The notes under the pieces were generated by a model, which was not told the DNA's origin, made no database searches, and was given only the letters and a program-made list of their open reading frames with translations. Shown here piece after piece: positions 52,549 to 63,475 of a DNA stretch of 64,000 nucleotides. The position numbers and the translations under genes are program-made. The number at the start of each line of letters is the position of its first letter. Within the stretch, counting starts at the first letter, position 1. Source of the DNA: Forficula auricularia (taxonomy: Eukaryota > Arthropoda > Insecta > Dermaptera > Forficulidae); the NCBI GenBank assembly GCA_024734495.1, contig JALMQS010000828.1:3583101-3647100 (forward strand). Reading direction: 5' to 3'.

Positions 52549-52705
52549 GAGACGGACTGATAAGTGAATTAAGTGGATATTGATGAGGCAGTCCAAAACC
52601 CTGAAGAAGGAGGGAATAGCCTCCGAAACGTCGGTTTTATGAATAAAAAGATAGTGTAAATTATCTTCTTCTTTTTTTGGACTGCCTCATCAATATCCAC
52701 TTAAA
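52549..52705. mobile_element. 157-bp palindrome with hammerhead in the loop (family B copy 2)
   Basis: Arms GTGGATATTGATGAGGCAGT with CC and inverse GGACTGCCTCATCAATATCC. The start GGAGACGGACTG is shared with 48.88 and 52.82 kb. The loop holds a complete hammerhead (52601-52632). Confidence 0.7.
52601..52632 (+). ncRNA. Hammerhead ribozyme core, family B copy 2
   Basis: CTGAAGA, stem II GGAGG-GAATAG-CCTCC, GAAAC, GTC. Stem I pairs AAAACC before the core with GGTTTT directly after GTC, six perfect base pairs. This is the best-formed copy of its family. Confidence 0.75.
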
Positions 52706-52818
52706 TTATTTTATATTTTTCAAAATTTTGAGAAAATTTGAAGTGACCAAATATCCCAACCCCCTGTCATGGTCCTAGTTAAAATTAAAATGTAAATATT
52801 ACAAGTAGAAATTTTATT

Positions 52819-53305
52819 GGAGACGGGCTAGTAGTATATATCAATGGGGATTTGATGGAGAAAGATAATGACAATAAATTTTTTATAAAAAAATACTTTA
52901 ATAGGACGTCATTTTCAATCTTTCAAAAGAATGAAACAATTTTTTTTCTAAAAAAAAAAATAATAATTTACTAAGACACCCTTTTCAATTTTTCAAAAAC
53001 TGATGTTTCGGAGAATCTTCTCTCTATGTTCAGGGTTTAAAAGGGTTTTTAAAGAGCTAGTTGTCGGTTCAAGGTGAAACATTTTCAATAATAAAAACAG
53101 TAAGTAGAATTTCAAGGTAGGTTTCACAAAAAAATTTTATTTTTTGTGAAATTCTACTTACTTTTTTTATTATTGAAAGGGTTAATGAAGAAATCTTATA
53201 TGGTAATCACGTGTCTCCTTTAAGTGATTTTGTTAAATTATTACTTTTTGTTATTTATTCTTTTCATTATCCTTGGGGTACATCTCCATCAAATCTCCAT
53301 TGATA
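52819..53305. mobile_element. Fold-back with decayed family B core
   Basis: Ends GGAGACGGGCTAGTAG with ATCAATGGGGATTTGATGG and inverse ATCTCCATCAAATCTCCATTG. The minus strand at 53000-53032 reads CTGAACA...CTCCGAAACATC, a damaged hammerhead. A second small palindrome (53060-53178) with GGTAGGTTTCAC is inserted inside. Confidence 0.55.
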
Positions 53306-54589
53306 AATGTAAAATAATTTTGGTCGATTTTTAGATATTTCGAAAATACGAAACAAAACCCACTTTTTTCAAAAAAGATTACAAAACTTCACCATATGGT
53401 AAAATAAAAATATTAACTTTATTTTTCGTTTAAAAGCGCCTAAAAAAGTTAAAGAGAATTGGTCTTTTTTGGCAAATGACTGCATGTTGTTGTATATGCT
53501 TAATTACATGTTTAAATTGATGCAATTAATTGAAAAGATGTTTTATAAAAATTTTACATGAGTCAACTCTCTGAGTTTAGAGGGTTCCCAAGAGAGCAAA
53601 AGATGATAGAGGCGTTTTGCGTCTAATATTAAGATCACGTTTTTTAATTAAGCTTTCGGGATCAGAGGATTACACTTGTTTGTTTTTTATTTGCCTAGAA
53701 TTTAATATATATTAATTAAAAATGAATTTGTGGAGCAGAGCTTACCCTAAAGTAAATATGTACATAATAATGAAAAGCAGTCTGGTTTTTAATTATTTCT
53801 GACAAATTTTAATACAAAAATGTCCAATCTGTTGTATACAAGCAATAGTGAACTCAACGGAAGTATTTAATATTAAGTGAAACAGAGATTGAGAAAATGA
53901 GCCGATATTAAGTGTTTGTTTTGTATAAAGTGAGCAATATTTAAGTAAACACGCCTAACTTATCTTAATTAGTAAATATTCAAACCAATCATTTATTATA
54001 CGTAAATAGGATGTAGTTTCAATCAAATTTTCTGAGATTCGTTTGAACAACATGACGCAAATATTCAAAGATAAGATGAGTGATGTTTTATGATATATAA
54101 ATTATTGATTTAATTTTTGAACGGAAGTGTGGCTATTTGACTAAATGATAAATGTATATACGTATATGTATACCACGAATACCACTTTCACTTATTTCAT
54201 TTTGTTATCTCTATCAAAATTATGTCAAAAGATAAATTAATGAGGGAGACAATGGCTTCTATTGAATATTTAAAGTACATATTCAAATAAAAAAATATAC
54301 ATCCAAGAGTGCTAGCAGTGTCCTAACTTAGTAGTTGCAACAGGTGCACCTGCACAGGCCCAACTTTGTAAGGGCCCTGAAAAAGCCTCCGATAAATAAT
54401 AGTAAAATTGGTAAAAAATTTAATTGAGTATCTAGGGATGTCAACAAAATAATATTTTTAAAACGAACATTAATCAGTGTTGAACTTTTCGTCTATTTAT
54501 TTAGAGATTATAAGCAACTTAAATTTCATTGTTTTTCCTGTAGTCAATGAATTAATTTAATGAATTAAAATTCAAAGATTTTAAACTTT
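53306..54589. other. AT-rich stretch, nothing recognised
   Basis: No coding or RNA gene found. A short CAGGTGCACCTGCACAGGCC at about 54350 may be a hAT end. Confidence 0.35.
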
Positions 54590-54745
54590 CATTCATAAAT
54601 TAATTCCTGTGAATCCATTGTAATAGACTGATGAAGAGGGCAAAGCCCTCGAAACTATAGTCTCGTTATAAATAAATAAAATTTATAATTCCAGCAGAAG
54701 ACACACTCTTTTATTGTCTCCTTCAAGAATTAAAATTCGTTTATT
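54590..54745 (+). mobile_element. Single-arm family A element with hammerhead
   Basis: Runs from TTCATTCATAAATTAATTCC through the ribozyme to CAGCAGAAGACACACTCTTT and CTCCTTCAA, the same order as the right arm of 29363-30037. Only one arm is present. Confidence 0.6.
54628..54662 (+). ncRNA. Hammerhead ribozyme core, family A copy 5
   Basis: CTGATGA, stem II GAGGGC-AAA-GCCCTC, GAAAC, TATA, GTC. The core is identical to that at 29468-29502. Confidence 0.75.
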
Positions 54746-54913
54746 AATTATTATTTCTTTTTTTCCTTATCCCCTTGGCCTAGGGAACTAAATGCCCATT
54801 TGGCCAGTCGTCACAGATTCCTTAAGCATAAGTAAGCTATGAATAATAATTAAAAATATATAGCCTTAAGACCGGCAAGAAAACTCAATACAAAATAAAC
54901 TATATTAAATACA

Positions 54914-55577
54914 GGGTGGGCCATCTACATGTGACCCATTTGTTTCTGAAAGAAAAATTTAAAGAAAAACGAATCGATTTTTTCTTTGCATTAGGTATTT
55001 ATTTTGGTCCAAATAAATACATGTCAGGCACCTCCCGAATATGATTTGGTTCAGGTGATCGCCTTTTGCTCTGACGACATAATGGGTCTCGTTTTTCAAT
55101 CACTTTCTCGAGTGTTGCTCTTGCCACTGAAAACCCACAATTAATCCACGAAAAGGCTTCCTATGATACAAAAGTGACCGTCTGGTGTGGGATTTCTGCG
55201 AAATGTGTGATTGGGCCGTAATTCTTCGCCACCGCGTTCGCCTGACTTAACGCCACTAGACTTTTATTTGTAGGGATATTTGAAATCAAAAGTGTACATC
55301 GACAATCCACGGACTCTGGCTCAACTTAAGACCAACATCGAACGTGAAATGGCGGCTATACCAAGAGCAACACTTGAGAAAGTGATTGAAAATGCCGAAA
55401 ACGAGACCATTAAGAGCAAAAGGCGATTACCTGAACCAAATCATATTCGAAAAGTAGCCGACATGTATTTATTTGGACCAAAATAAATACCTACTAATGC
55501 AAAGAAAAAATCGATTCGTTTTTCTTTAAATGTTTATTTCAGAAACAAATGGATCACATGTAGATGGCCCACCCTGT
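54914..55577 (+). mobile_element. Mariner-like element with 210-bp inverted ends that include coding sequence
   Basis: Ends ACAGGGTGGGCCATCTACAT and its inverse at 55556-55577. The left arm (to about 55125) is an inverted copy of the right arm (55365-55577), including the last about 40 codons of the transposase. This is the same architecture as 37563-38483, but in an unrelated mariner lineage. Confidence 0.8.
55200..55486 (+). pseudogene. Mariner-like transposase C-terminal fragment
   Basis: SPDLTPLDFYLWGYLKSKV-like sequence (about 55238-55290, with a TAG near 55272) leads into YIDNPRTLAQLKTNIEREMA and AIPRATLEKVIENA. This is the third catalytic Asp region and tail of a DDE transposase. The N-terminal two thirds are missing. 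Confidence 0.7.
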
Positions 55578-55689
55578 AGAGAGAAACGAAGATTTATACC
55601 AAATTACATTGGTAAATTATATGTTTAAAGGATAACAATTCGTAGCCTTAATCATGCCAAAACCACTCTATAAAATGGATTAAAAATAA

Positions 55690-55740
55690 TAAATTCTAAG
55701 TTGCTGAAGAAGTAAGAATAAATCATCGACGAAACGTTCA
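55690..55740 (+). ncRNA. Degenerate hammerhead-like motif
   Basis: CTGAAGAAG ... CGACGAAACGTTC: both boxes are present but stem II is poor and the cleavage triplet is shifted. It is likely a decayed relative. Confidence 0.3.
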
Positions 55741-55921
55741 ACAATGATTAATTTTTGTTTTGAAAATATTATTCTGTTGACATCCCTACGAATCCTCAAT
55801 TAAATTTGTAAATCATGAACAATAATCATAGTATAATAATAATAAAATTAATCGTATTTCGCTACTTGTTTTGATCATGTACATTTATTGTACTGATTGC
55901 AAGTAGGACTTAGGCTCCTTA

Positions 55922-56107
55922 GGGCCAGTTGTATGTCGGTTGGTAAACTCTTTTTAAACGTTGACAAAGGGTAAAACCTTAAAATTCACCTTCCAGATGA
56001 CAGGCACTTTCATCTGATTGGCCATCCCACCCGGCACAAGGTGAATTTTAAGGTTTTACCCTTTGTCAACGTTTAAAAGAGTTTACCAACCGACATACAA
56101 CTGGCCC
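55922..56107. mobile_element. PIF/Harbinger-type MITE with TTA duplication
   Basis: Near-perfect about 70-bp inverted repeats start GGGCCAGTTGTATGTCGGTT and meet at a 40-base loop. TTA lies on both sides (55919-55921 and 56108-56110). A 3-bp TTA duplication with a GG/GGG-starting repeat is characteristic of Harbinger-derived MITEs. Confidence 0.8.
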
Positions 56108-56110
56108 TTA

Positions 56111-56869
56111 GTGATTTTCCAATGTCAATTAAACTAATAAAAAGTAAAAATAGATGTAAATAGAAATTAATATTAAAATTAAAGTTTATTCATCATCTTG
56201 AATCAATTCATGGGGAAAATAGAAAATAAACTAAAAATTTAAGTACACTAAGTTTTTGTTAAATTATAACTTTTAAATGAAATCAACCGAAATTATTCAA
56301 TCTTTAGATATCAATTTTTTTAAATCATGGATGTAAAAATATGATGTTCTGTTAAAAAATTAGTTAAAGAACATTTTAAAACCATCCTAGAAACACGAGT
56401 TAAAATATATGTAGTTAATATTCATAGATATTAATATAAATTAAACCTCAAGGTGGTTTTTGCCGAAATTCTTCAGTATAAATTTTACAATTAATTGCTT
56501 TCAATCAAAAATTCTGGAAAAAGAAAGTTGAAGAAAAATAATTGCTTTTGTTTGTACTCTGATTAAACACTTAATAACGGCTCCAAAAATGTATCTAAAA
56601 CAGAGTGAACTAAGAAGGGTATATTAACCTGTTCTTAGAAAATTAAATTAATTATTTTTTAATAATAAAATGCTTAGCTGAAATAGAAAATTTAGTTTCT
56701 GTCTATATAGGTATGTATTTTGGAATGTTGTAGTTCATCAAATTTTCAATAAAATAATTTTCAACTTTACTAATATAAATTTTGAGCTTCACAAAAATTA
56801 ATTTTATTGCTAATTTTGAAACTAATAATTTTTCTTTTTTTGTTTAAATTTTCAATAAAGAAATGAAAT
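56111..56869. other. AT-rich stretch, nothing recognised
   Basis: No supported feature. Confidence 0.35.
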
Positions 56870-57305
56870 TCACAAAGAGAAACAAAGAGGTTGTCCTCTG
56901 CTTGATGCAAATAGCATATACAGATAAGATATATATCGAAATTATATATCTGTATATATATATATATATATATATATTATTTATTTTTTTGAGACTATAG
57001 TTGTCATCAGTCTTTTTTTTAATTATAAATATTGTTTTTCATGGAGTCAATACCGTATGGATATTGAAAATTTTTCGATCTTTACTTAGTTGGGAGCCAG
57101 TTAAAATTAAAGAAAAGACTGATGATGAAGGCCAAGTCTTCGAAACTATAGTCTCAAACAAATAAATAATATATATATATATATATATACAGATGTATAA
57201 TTTCGATATATATGTGTGTATGTTTATTTGCATCAAGCAGAGGACAACCTCTTTTGTGAATCAACAACTCTGCTACTCTCGGCAAAATAAAACTTTTCAA
57301 TTAAA
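56870..57305. mobile_element. Palindromic family A element, copy 6
   Basis: Same arms as 41163-41590: GAGGTTGTCCTCTGCTTGAT, (TA)n, ribozyme, and the right end AACTCTGCTACTCTCGGC. The left arm's ribozyme is deleted between CTATAGTT and GTCATCAGTC (56992-57012). The right arm's is intact. Confidence 0.7.
57119..57153 (+). ncRNA. Hammerhead ribozyme core, family A copy 6
   Basis: CTGATGA, stem II GAAGGC-CAA-GTCTTC (one wobble pair), GAAAC, TATA, GTC. Confidence 0.7.
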
Positions 57306-58445
57306 TGAAATTCAATTAATTTCTGTAATGCTTGAAATATTATATAATAGGTATGTATATTAAGTGATGAGATAATATTTCTAGTCAGTAAACCATTAAT
57401 TGAAAAATAATAAATTAAATACATACTTAATATAAAAAAATAAATATATATTTTTGATTCTGAAAAAGTAATAATAAATTCATTCTAATAGCAGTTAATA
57501 ATGACTACGACGGTTTTTAATAAAAGTTAAATAAAAACACAAATGTAACACAAAAACAGATTAAAAAAAAAATGGTATATAAATTAATATTTAAAATAAT
57601 AAATAAATAAAAGTTTTGATTATTAAAAGTTAATTAAAAGCACACAAATTTAACACCAAAACAGAGTAAATAAATTATAAAAAATGATATATAAACTAAT
57701 ATACAAAAAATAAATAAATAAATAAAATAAACAAATGTATTGAAAATAAATTAGTTGATAAATATAATGAGTGGTTTAGAGGGGGGGGGGGTTTAAAGTT
57801 TGAGTGCATACATAGGCAGGTATAGTATACTTATTATAAAAATTATATACTAGTAAGTACCAATAATTCTATAAATTATTCCAACTTTGCTGGCTCAATT
57901 TTTAGTGATTAACAAACAAACCCCCACCATGTCCACCAAGAGAAAAAAATTATCTAACCCTGTTATTAAATTTCCTGGAAATTGAATTATGTGTAAAATA
58001 AACACTTGTGATATTTTTATTATAAAAAATTAAGATAAAATACTTAACGACGAGATCACCAATTTTTTGACGTTTTTCATGAATTTTCGAACTCTTTATC
58101 TATCTCTCTTGATAACGTTGTAAGAAATAACGATTGAATTTACGTACATTAGATAATTTTTTTTATATTATAATGAAATCCCATTTGAAGTAACAATTTT
58201 ATTTACATATCTATCATCACTTGAAGAAGGCTTCAGAATTAGAAGCCGTAATTTCCTGGAAAACAAGTGAAAATTTTAGTTATATTTCTAATTATAGATG
58301 AGCCAGCAAGAAAGATTCGTTCGTATCATCAATCTAACTAATAAAGCTTCAATAAGAAAAGAAAATTCAAAAAAAAATATACTTGTAAATATTTTACAAA
58401 AATTAGAAAATCACAAAAATTAAAACTTTTTTTAAATTTTATATA
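57306..58445. other. AT-rich stretch with a G run
   Basis: A G run at about 57781. A weak hammerhead-like TTGAAGAAGGCTTC...GAAGCCGTAATTTCC lies at 58220-58250. No gene recognised. Confidence 0.3.
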
Positions 58446-58684
58446 AAAAAAATATAAATATTTTATAGAACAATCTAGAAATGTTTATTAAAAATCTAGA
58501 CGTTTCAGGAGAAATTCTCTCTTTATCAATGGAAAAAATTAAAGCAGTTTAACATTCATTTTTCAAAGCAACTATTTTTTTCAAATTCTCAAATTTCTAT
58601 TGATAAAGGGAGAATTTTTCCTGAAACGTCTGATTTTTAATAAATGTTTCTAGATGGTTCTATAAAATATTTATATTTATTTAT
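58446..58684. repeat. Fold-back, family G
   Basis: Arms CTAGAAATGTTTATTAAAAA, TCTAGACGTTTCAGGAG and inverse mirror around 58565. The right arm reads TTGATAAAGGGAGAATTTTT and CCTGAAACGTC, a hammerhead-like order with a damaged first box. It is related to the outer arms at 41.1/41.65 kb. Confidence 0.5.
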
Positions 58685-58716
58685 ATACATTAAAAAGTCA
58701 AAATAAAATTTTATAT

Positions 58717-59157
58717 ATGATAAATTTGAATGTTTGTTTGTCTGTCTGTCTGTCTGTCCATTTGACCTTAATGAACTCCGACACCATTTGTCTGATTGAG
58801 ATGAAATTTTGTATACATTATTTTCTCACTTTCCCGGGCCGCACTGATTTAGTATCATCAATTTAAAATCAATTTAATTTTTCAATTTTATTCACAACAA
58901 TAAATAAATATGAATGAATAGGTTTTTGTTATAATAAGAATAGAGAGAGAACAAAAGAAGGGTTCTTTTTAGACCTTTTCAAACCTATTCATTCTGAAAA
59001 GGGTGAGATGGGTTGTAAAATTAGCAATAATTCCCTTGAAAAATATTATTTTCATTAATAAAATGTTCTTTATTTTTTTCTTTTCTTTTTAAGCGGTCGG
59101 AGTCCATTAAGATCAAATGGACAGACAGACAGACCAACAAACATTCAAATTTATTTA
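58717..59157. mobile_element. Inverted-repeat element with CTGT microsatellite ends
   Basis: AATTTGAATGTTTGTTTGTC, then repeated CTGT and CCATTTGACCTTAATG at the left, with the inverse (CCATTAAGATCAAATGGACA, AACAAACATTCAAATT) at the right. The arms are about 65 bp. There is no coding sequence inside. Confidence 0.6.
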
Positions 59158-59562
59158 TATTGATATAAAATAAATACTATTATAAATTTATATTAACACA
59201 TTAACAATATTCAAATATGTTATAATTTATTATGTATTAGAAATCACAGATAATTAAAGCTTATTTGTTTTTTCAATTTATAAAAATATATATTTTTAAT
59301 ATTATAAAATATAAATTTATAATTTTCTCATTAATATATCAAATTAAATCAATCAAATATATCAAATCAATCATTAATATTTAAAAAGCGCAATCAAAAA
59401 CAATTCTCATTAATATGTTAATTTTTCTTTAATATATTAATGAGAAAATTATAAATATATTTAACTTCATTATTTCAAGTTAGAAATATATTATATATTA
59501 TTTGGGGCTACCAATTTTTTTGATCATAATTATTATAAAGTATTATATAGCGAATTTTGACT
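59158..59562. other. AT-rich sequence downstream of PIG-W
   Basis: Contains several TTTATT/TTTAAT motifs (polyadenylation-signal candidates for the minus-strand gene) but no other feature. Confidence 0.35.
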
Positions 59563-61029
59563 TTATATCGAAATCATGAATTTGATATGAATTTTCTTTT
59601 TATAAAGCCAAAATGCAAGGATACAATTAACAAACATATATACGATTAAAATAAGAAGACTAGTTAAATAATTACAAGATCTTGTGTGTATTGACATATT
59701 AACAAATCCTGTTAATAAATTTGTAAGTAAAAAATATGCTAATCCATTAAAATTGATAGCCTCAAATATAATCGGAGTATATATTGTTAGTAAATGCGAA
59801 TGGGTTTTTCTTTGTTGTATTAGACTAGTATTGATTGCGAATAAAATCAATTCAATAAATAACATCAAAGCCATTATGGAAAAACATAAAGAATTTATCC
59901 AGAGAAAGTAGCCTAAATTGGCCACTCTGCGGGAACATAAAAACACGTCTTTTGTTAGGAATGTGACAGTCCAGAAACAAATTATAGTTGCGATTTGTTT
60001 AAACAACAGTTGGAAATTTTTCAATAAAGTCTCATCTTTGGATTTAATGAATCTACTATAAGCGACTGCCATTAGATATATGGCAACGTAACCGAAGGTA
60101 GAGACAATCCCTTCGCGATTCGCTGATATCAAATCCGTCCTGGGCGCAGAACCCGAAAGAATCCATTCTTGAAGGCCGCAATAGAGGGCGGATTCGTGGC
60201 TTACTATAACAAATAAGGCTAACACAAATGCATGTTTGGGGTGGATAATGGACAAAATGAATGTTCCAACGATTTTAATCAACGCTAGGGTTATAAAGAA
60301 ATTCCAATGTTTTCCATATTCGTTGACATTGACAGAATAATCCAAAACATGAACAGAGATTGAACGAAGAATGCCAATGACAATTAAAGGAATCGATGAT
60401 TTCAATGTAACCAAATTGGCTTTAAGAAAATTTGGCTTATAATTTGCTCTCGTTTCATAGCTGGTTAATCCATTAATGATAACAAAAAGGCCAACGCCGG
60501 TATCCATTAGGGAATAGCCATAATGTTCCGTTTTACCAAAATGAAAAGGGAAAATATTAAAATCAACGGCCAATATTGCAATGCTTGTTATAAAATTTGT
60601 CAAGGCTTTCGTTTTTGTAATATAACTACGATGGCTATCTTTAATTGGCATGTGAATTAATTCTGTAATATCCAAACTATATGGAAAATAATATTTATAA
60701 TATAAACAGTATATTATTAATAATAACATGATTATTGTAAATAATGGAGATAGATTTGAGAAAACTGTCAAACAACATATTTCACTGATAACAAGAAATA
60801 GAAATTCAATTAAGAATAAATAGAAATCTTGCGAGAAGATTTTCTGGTTACTGTTTCGAAACAGGCGGAGAATTTTCGGTGCCAGGAGCGATGTCAGAAA
60901 TGTCATCAGACACGGACGGATTATAACAAACAAATAATGAAGCATCGAGGTGGTATTGTCCCATTGGTGAGGCGACTCGCTCGAAAAAAGGGTCGTATTA
61001 GTAGAAAACATGTTCATTAATCGGAACAT
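59563..61029 (-). CDS. PIGW: PIG-W / GWT1, GPI-anchor inositol acyltransferase
   Basis: A single uninterrupted frame of 488 codons. PIG-W acylates the inositol of GlcN-PI in the endoplasmic reticulum membrane, an early step of GPI-anchor synthesis that uses palmitoyl-CoA. The protein is strongly hydrophobic throughout, with many membrane segments, as in the family. Conserved blocks are FGKTEHYGYSLMDTGVGLFV (residues about 164-183), NEYGKHWNFFITLALIK (236-252), NREGIVSTFGYVAIYL (304-319), SRRVANLGYFLW (366-377) and NGLAYFLLTNLLTGFVN (428-444). The usual length is about 480-500. The ATG at 61027-61029 gives the expected length, although Met 5 and Met 7 are alternatives. It is intronless in this window. 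The neighbours are mobile elements, and it may lie inside the SDR gene's last intron on the opposite strand. Confidence 0.93.
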   Translation of the reverse strand: MFRLMNMFSTNTTLFSSESPHQWDNTTSMLHYLFVIIRPCLMTFLTSLLAPKILRLFRNSNQKIFSQDFYLFLIEFLFLVISEICCLTVFSNLSPLFTIIMLLLIIYCLYYKYYFPYSLDITELIHMPIKDSHRSYITKTKALTNFITSIAILAVDFNIFPFHFGKTEHYGYSLMDTGVGLFVIINGLTSYETRANYKPNFLKANLVTLKSSIPLIVIGILRSISVHVLDYSVNVNEYGKHWNFFITLALIKIVGTFILSIIHPKHAFVLALFVIVSHESALYCGLQEWILSGSAPRTDLISANREGIVSTFGYVAIYLMAVAYSRFIKSKDETLLKNFQLLFKQIATIICFWTVTFLTKDVFLCSRRVANLGYFLWINSLCFSIMALMLFIELILFAINTSLIQQRKTHSHLLTIYTPIIFEAINFNGLAYFLLTNLLTGFVNMSIHTRSCNYLTSLLILIVYMFVNCILAFWLYKKKIHIKFMISI

Positions 61030-61400
61030 TGTCTAATAATAATTATCAGTATCATTATCGAGACTATTTTAAATATATGTCCAATTTAAAAGATAAGATA
61101 ATTCAATACCAACATTAAAACATATTATTTTACTAAATAATTTATTGTTTGATAAATAATGAACATAAAAATGGTCGATTTGACCAATTAAAAAAAAAGA
61201 ATTCTTTTGTTTACTCATTTAATGTAGAATTAAATTAAAATTGATCTAGATGGCTGTGCCAAATATTTTGTAGAGGAGTTTGTTTTGGGAAGATTGGCAA
61301 TGGCTCTGCAAAAGCGGACAAATTGAACAAGATTACAAATGATAAATTAATAAGAAATGAAATATATAAATTGAAAGAAAAAGAGAAAACTTGTTCACAA
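61030..61400. other. Upstream of PIG-W
   Basis: The promoter of the minus-strand gene should lie here. No TATA box or other motif stands out in the AT-rich sequence. Confidence 0.35.
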
Positions 61401-61404
61401 CTTT

Positions 61405-61595
61405 TCATTTTTTGACCCCCTCCGCTCCCCTTAATTTTGGGTCGATATGCACCAAAGTCTAATCAGCTCTTAATCTCTTAATGGACCAAAACTATGTGTG
61501 AAATTTGGTTTCGTTATTCACACCAGAGAGTATAATTCACACTAGTTTTTGAGCTAGCTCGTCCACAAAAATTTGGTAACGCACAGACTAACTAC
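61405..61595 (-). repeat. MITE family M fragment
   Basis: TTAATTTTGGGTCGATATGC, CTAATCAGCTCTTAATC and GAGCTAGCTCGTCCACAAAA, in the same orientation as 46.4-46.5 kb, with a short internal duplication (TATTCACAC... twice). Confidence 0.65.
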
Positions 61596-61840
61596 ATTTG
61601 ACAATAATTACAATTACAATTCCCATTGGCTTTCCGAAAGCATTGTTGTCGGTTCTGATTGTTTAAATATTTGAAATTCGTTTTTAACTTCGCAAAATTT
61701 AAAGATGAATATACTAAATTAGATTTAAAGTTAAAATAAATATTAAGTAATTTATAATTTGAAAAATATAGGATTAAAAATTATACATTTATTTTATCTT
61801 GAATAGAAAAAAAAAGTTATATATAACCCGTGGTTTAGAT

Positions 61841-61925
61841 CAGTAGTTCTTAACCTTTTTAAGGCCGCAACCCAAATTTGAGAAATTTGTTCGTTTCGCG
61901 ACCCCCCTCGCCCCAAAAAAGAAAT
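61841..61925 (+). mobile_element. hAT left terminus
   Basis: CAGTAGTTCTTAACCTTTTT, AAGGCCGCAACCC and GTTTCGCGACCCCC match the well-known end of hAT elements (CAGTGGTTCTCAACC...GCGACCCC). No matching right end or transposase was found. Confidence 0.55.
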
Positions 61926-63130
61926 TTTTTTTAGTTTAAACAATTTTCTTCAATTTTACAATGATGACCTTTTTTAACTCGCGTTTTTTATTGCTTGTTT
62001 TTTTTTTTAAAGTAGTTCTTTCACAAATGCAAAAATTCAAGAAGTCTTCGAAACTTGGAATATAAAGTCATTAAAAGCATAAAAAACAAACACACTGTTA
62101 AAATTTGAAGACGATTTACCATAGCAAACATGAAATAATTGCAATTAAAAATGAAATTTTTACATATGGTAGATTGGGAAAGAGTGGGAAAATGATCATT
62201 ATTTTATTTTTTTTCATTGAAGGACTTTCACCATCTTGATGAAAAAATTATATTTGTTAGAAAAATATATTCGGAGTAACTTCAAAAAAAAATTGAAATT
62301 ATTTACTTCTTATAGTTATGATAAAAAATAAAAAAAAACATTTGGGCGATTATTTTTAGTGGAGGGGATATAATACCAATGGCTTGGAAACGGTTCAATC
62401 ATAAGAGAATATAGTAATGTAAAAAGTACAGTCACGTTAAAAAACATAACCCAAAAATTTTAGCACCGTTCATATGTATAGAGTGGTTACGAGACTAAAA
62501 CATTTTGTATAGATTGTCGCTAAAGAACTCCTTAATTAAGATAAACAAGGGTACTTTTTCGCCCCAAGAAAAATTTAATGAAAAAGTACGTGTTTTTCAT
62601 ATTTTCATTTTTAATAGTATTGAATAAATAAAAATATATTTTTAAATTTCTTAGAAATAAATATACTAGGTAAAATATTTGGTTAACGACACTACGGTAC
62701 CCAAAGAATAAATATACTTTGCAACCCAAAATTGTAAAGGCAATCTTCGGCTATAGATGAGAGGCACACATCAGGTTCGATCCTGTAGGACGCTAACTTT
62801 CATTTTTCCTAATTTTTACTTTAAAACTTTGCTGTATTGGGTCTAAATAATGTATAAAAATTTAAAAGAAATTTATCTAGAATTTTTAAATAAAATAGTG
62901 AAAAAATTACCTTCCCTCGTCGTGATCATTCAACAAAGAGAGTTCGTTGAGAAGCATAAAACGGTCTCTCTCGTTCATCGTGTGTCTCTCGTTTAGGTAC
63001 AACTGAATTTGTAATAAATAATTAAATCAATTTGAAAATATTTTGAAAATTTCCTGGTAAGATAATTTTTCTAGCTAATTGCTTTACAAATTTTCTAATC
63101 CCTGGCTTAAATATTAAGAAGGAGATTAAC
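61926..63130. other. AT-rich stretch, nothing recognised
   Basis: No coding, RNA or repeat feature could be supported. Confidence 0.35.
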
Positions 63131-63132
63131 TA

Positions 63133-63475
63133 TCTAGACACACGGCAGTGTGTCAGCCAAGTTCGGAAAAAAGGGCGACGCACCGGCCATGTGTATATTT
63201 ACACGAACCATTTCAAGCTACTTTCGACCCCCCCCCCCCCCCATAACTCAAAATCAAATTAGACTTAGAGACTTGAAATTTTGCAGGCCTAATAAGACCC
63301 ACTAGAACATCTAGAATCCCAAATTTCATGAATAAATCTACTATAGTTATTGAGTTATTAAACTCTGAAAAGTGCCATTTTTAACACTCACTCACTGACT
63401 GACATATCAAAAACCTAATCCTAGAATGCTGAAATTTGGCGTACTGGTAGAGTTTGGGCTACAATTATACCTCTA
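63133..63475 (+). repeat. Dispersed repeat, copy 2
   Basis: TAGACACACGGCAGTGTGTC and GGGCGACGCACCGGCCATGT, matching 48272-48540, with an added C run at about 63229. It runs directly into LINE sequence at 63476. Confidence 0.7.

Noticed and set aside
59684..61020. Plus-strand frames within PIG-W
   Set aside because: Shadows of the conserved minus-strand PIG-W gene.
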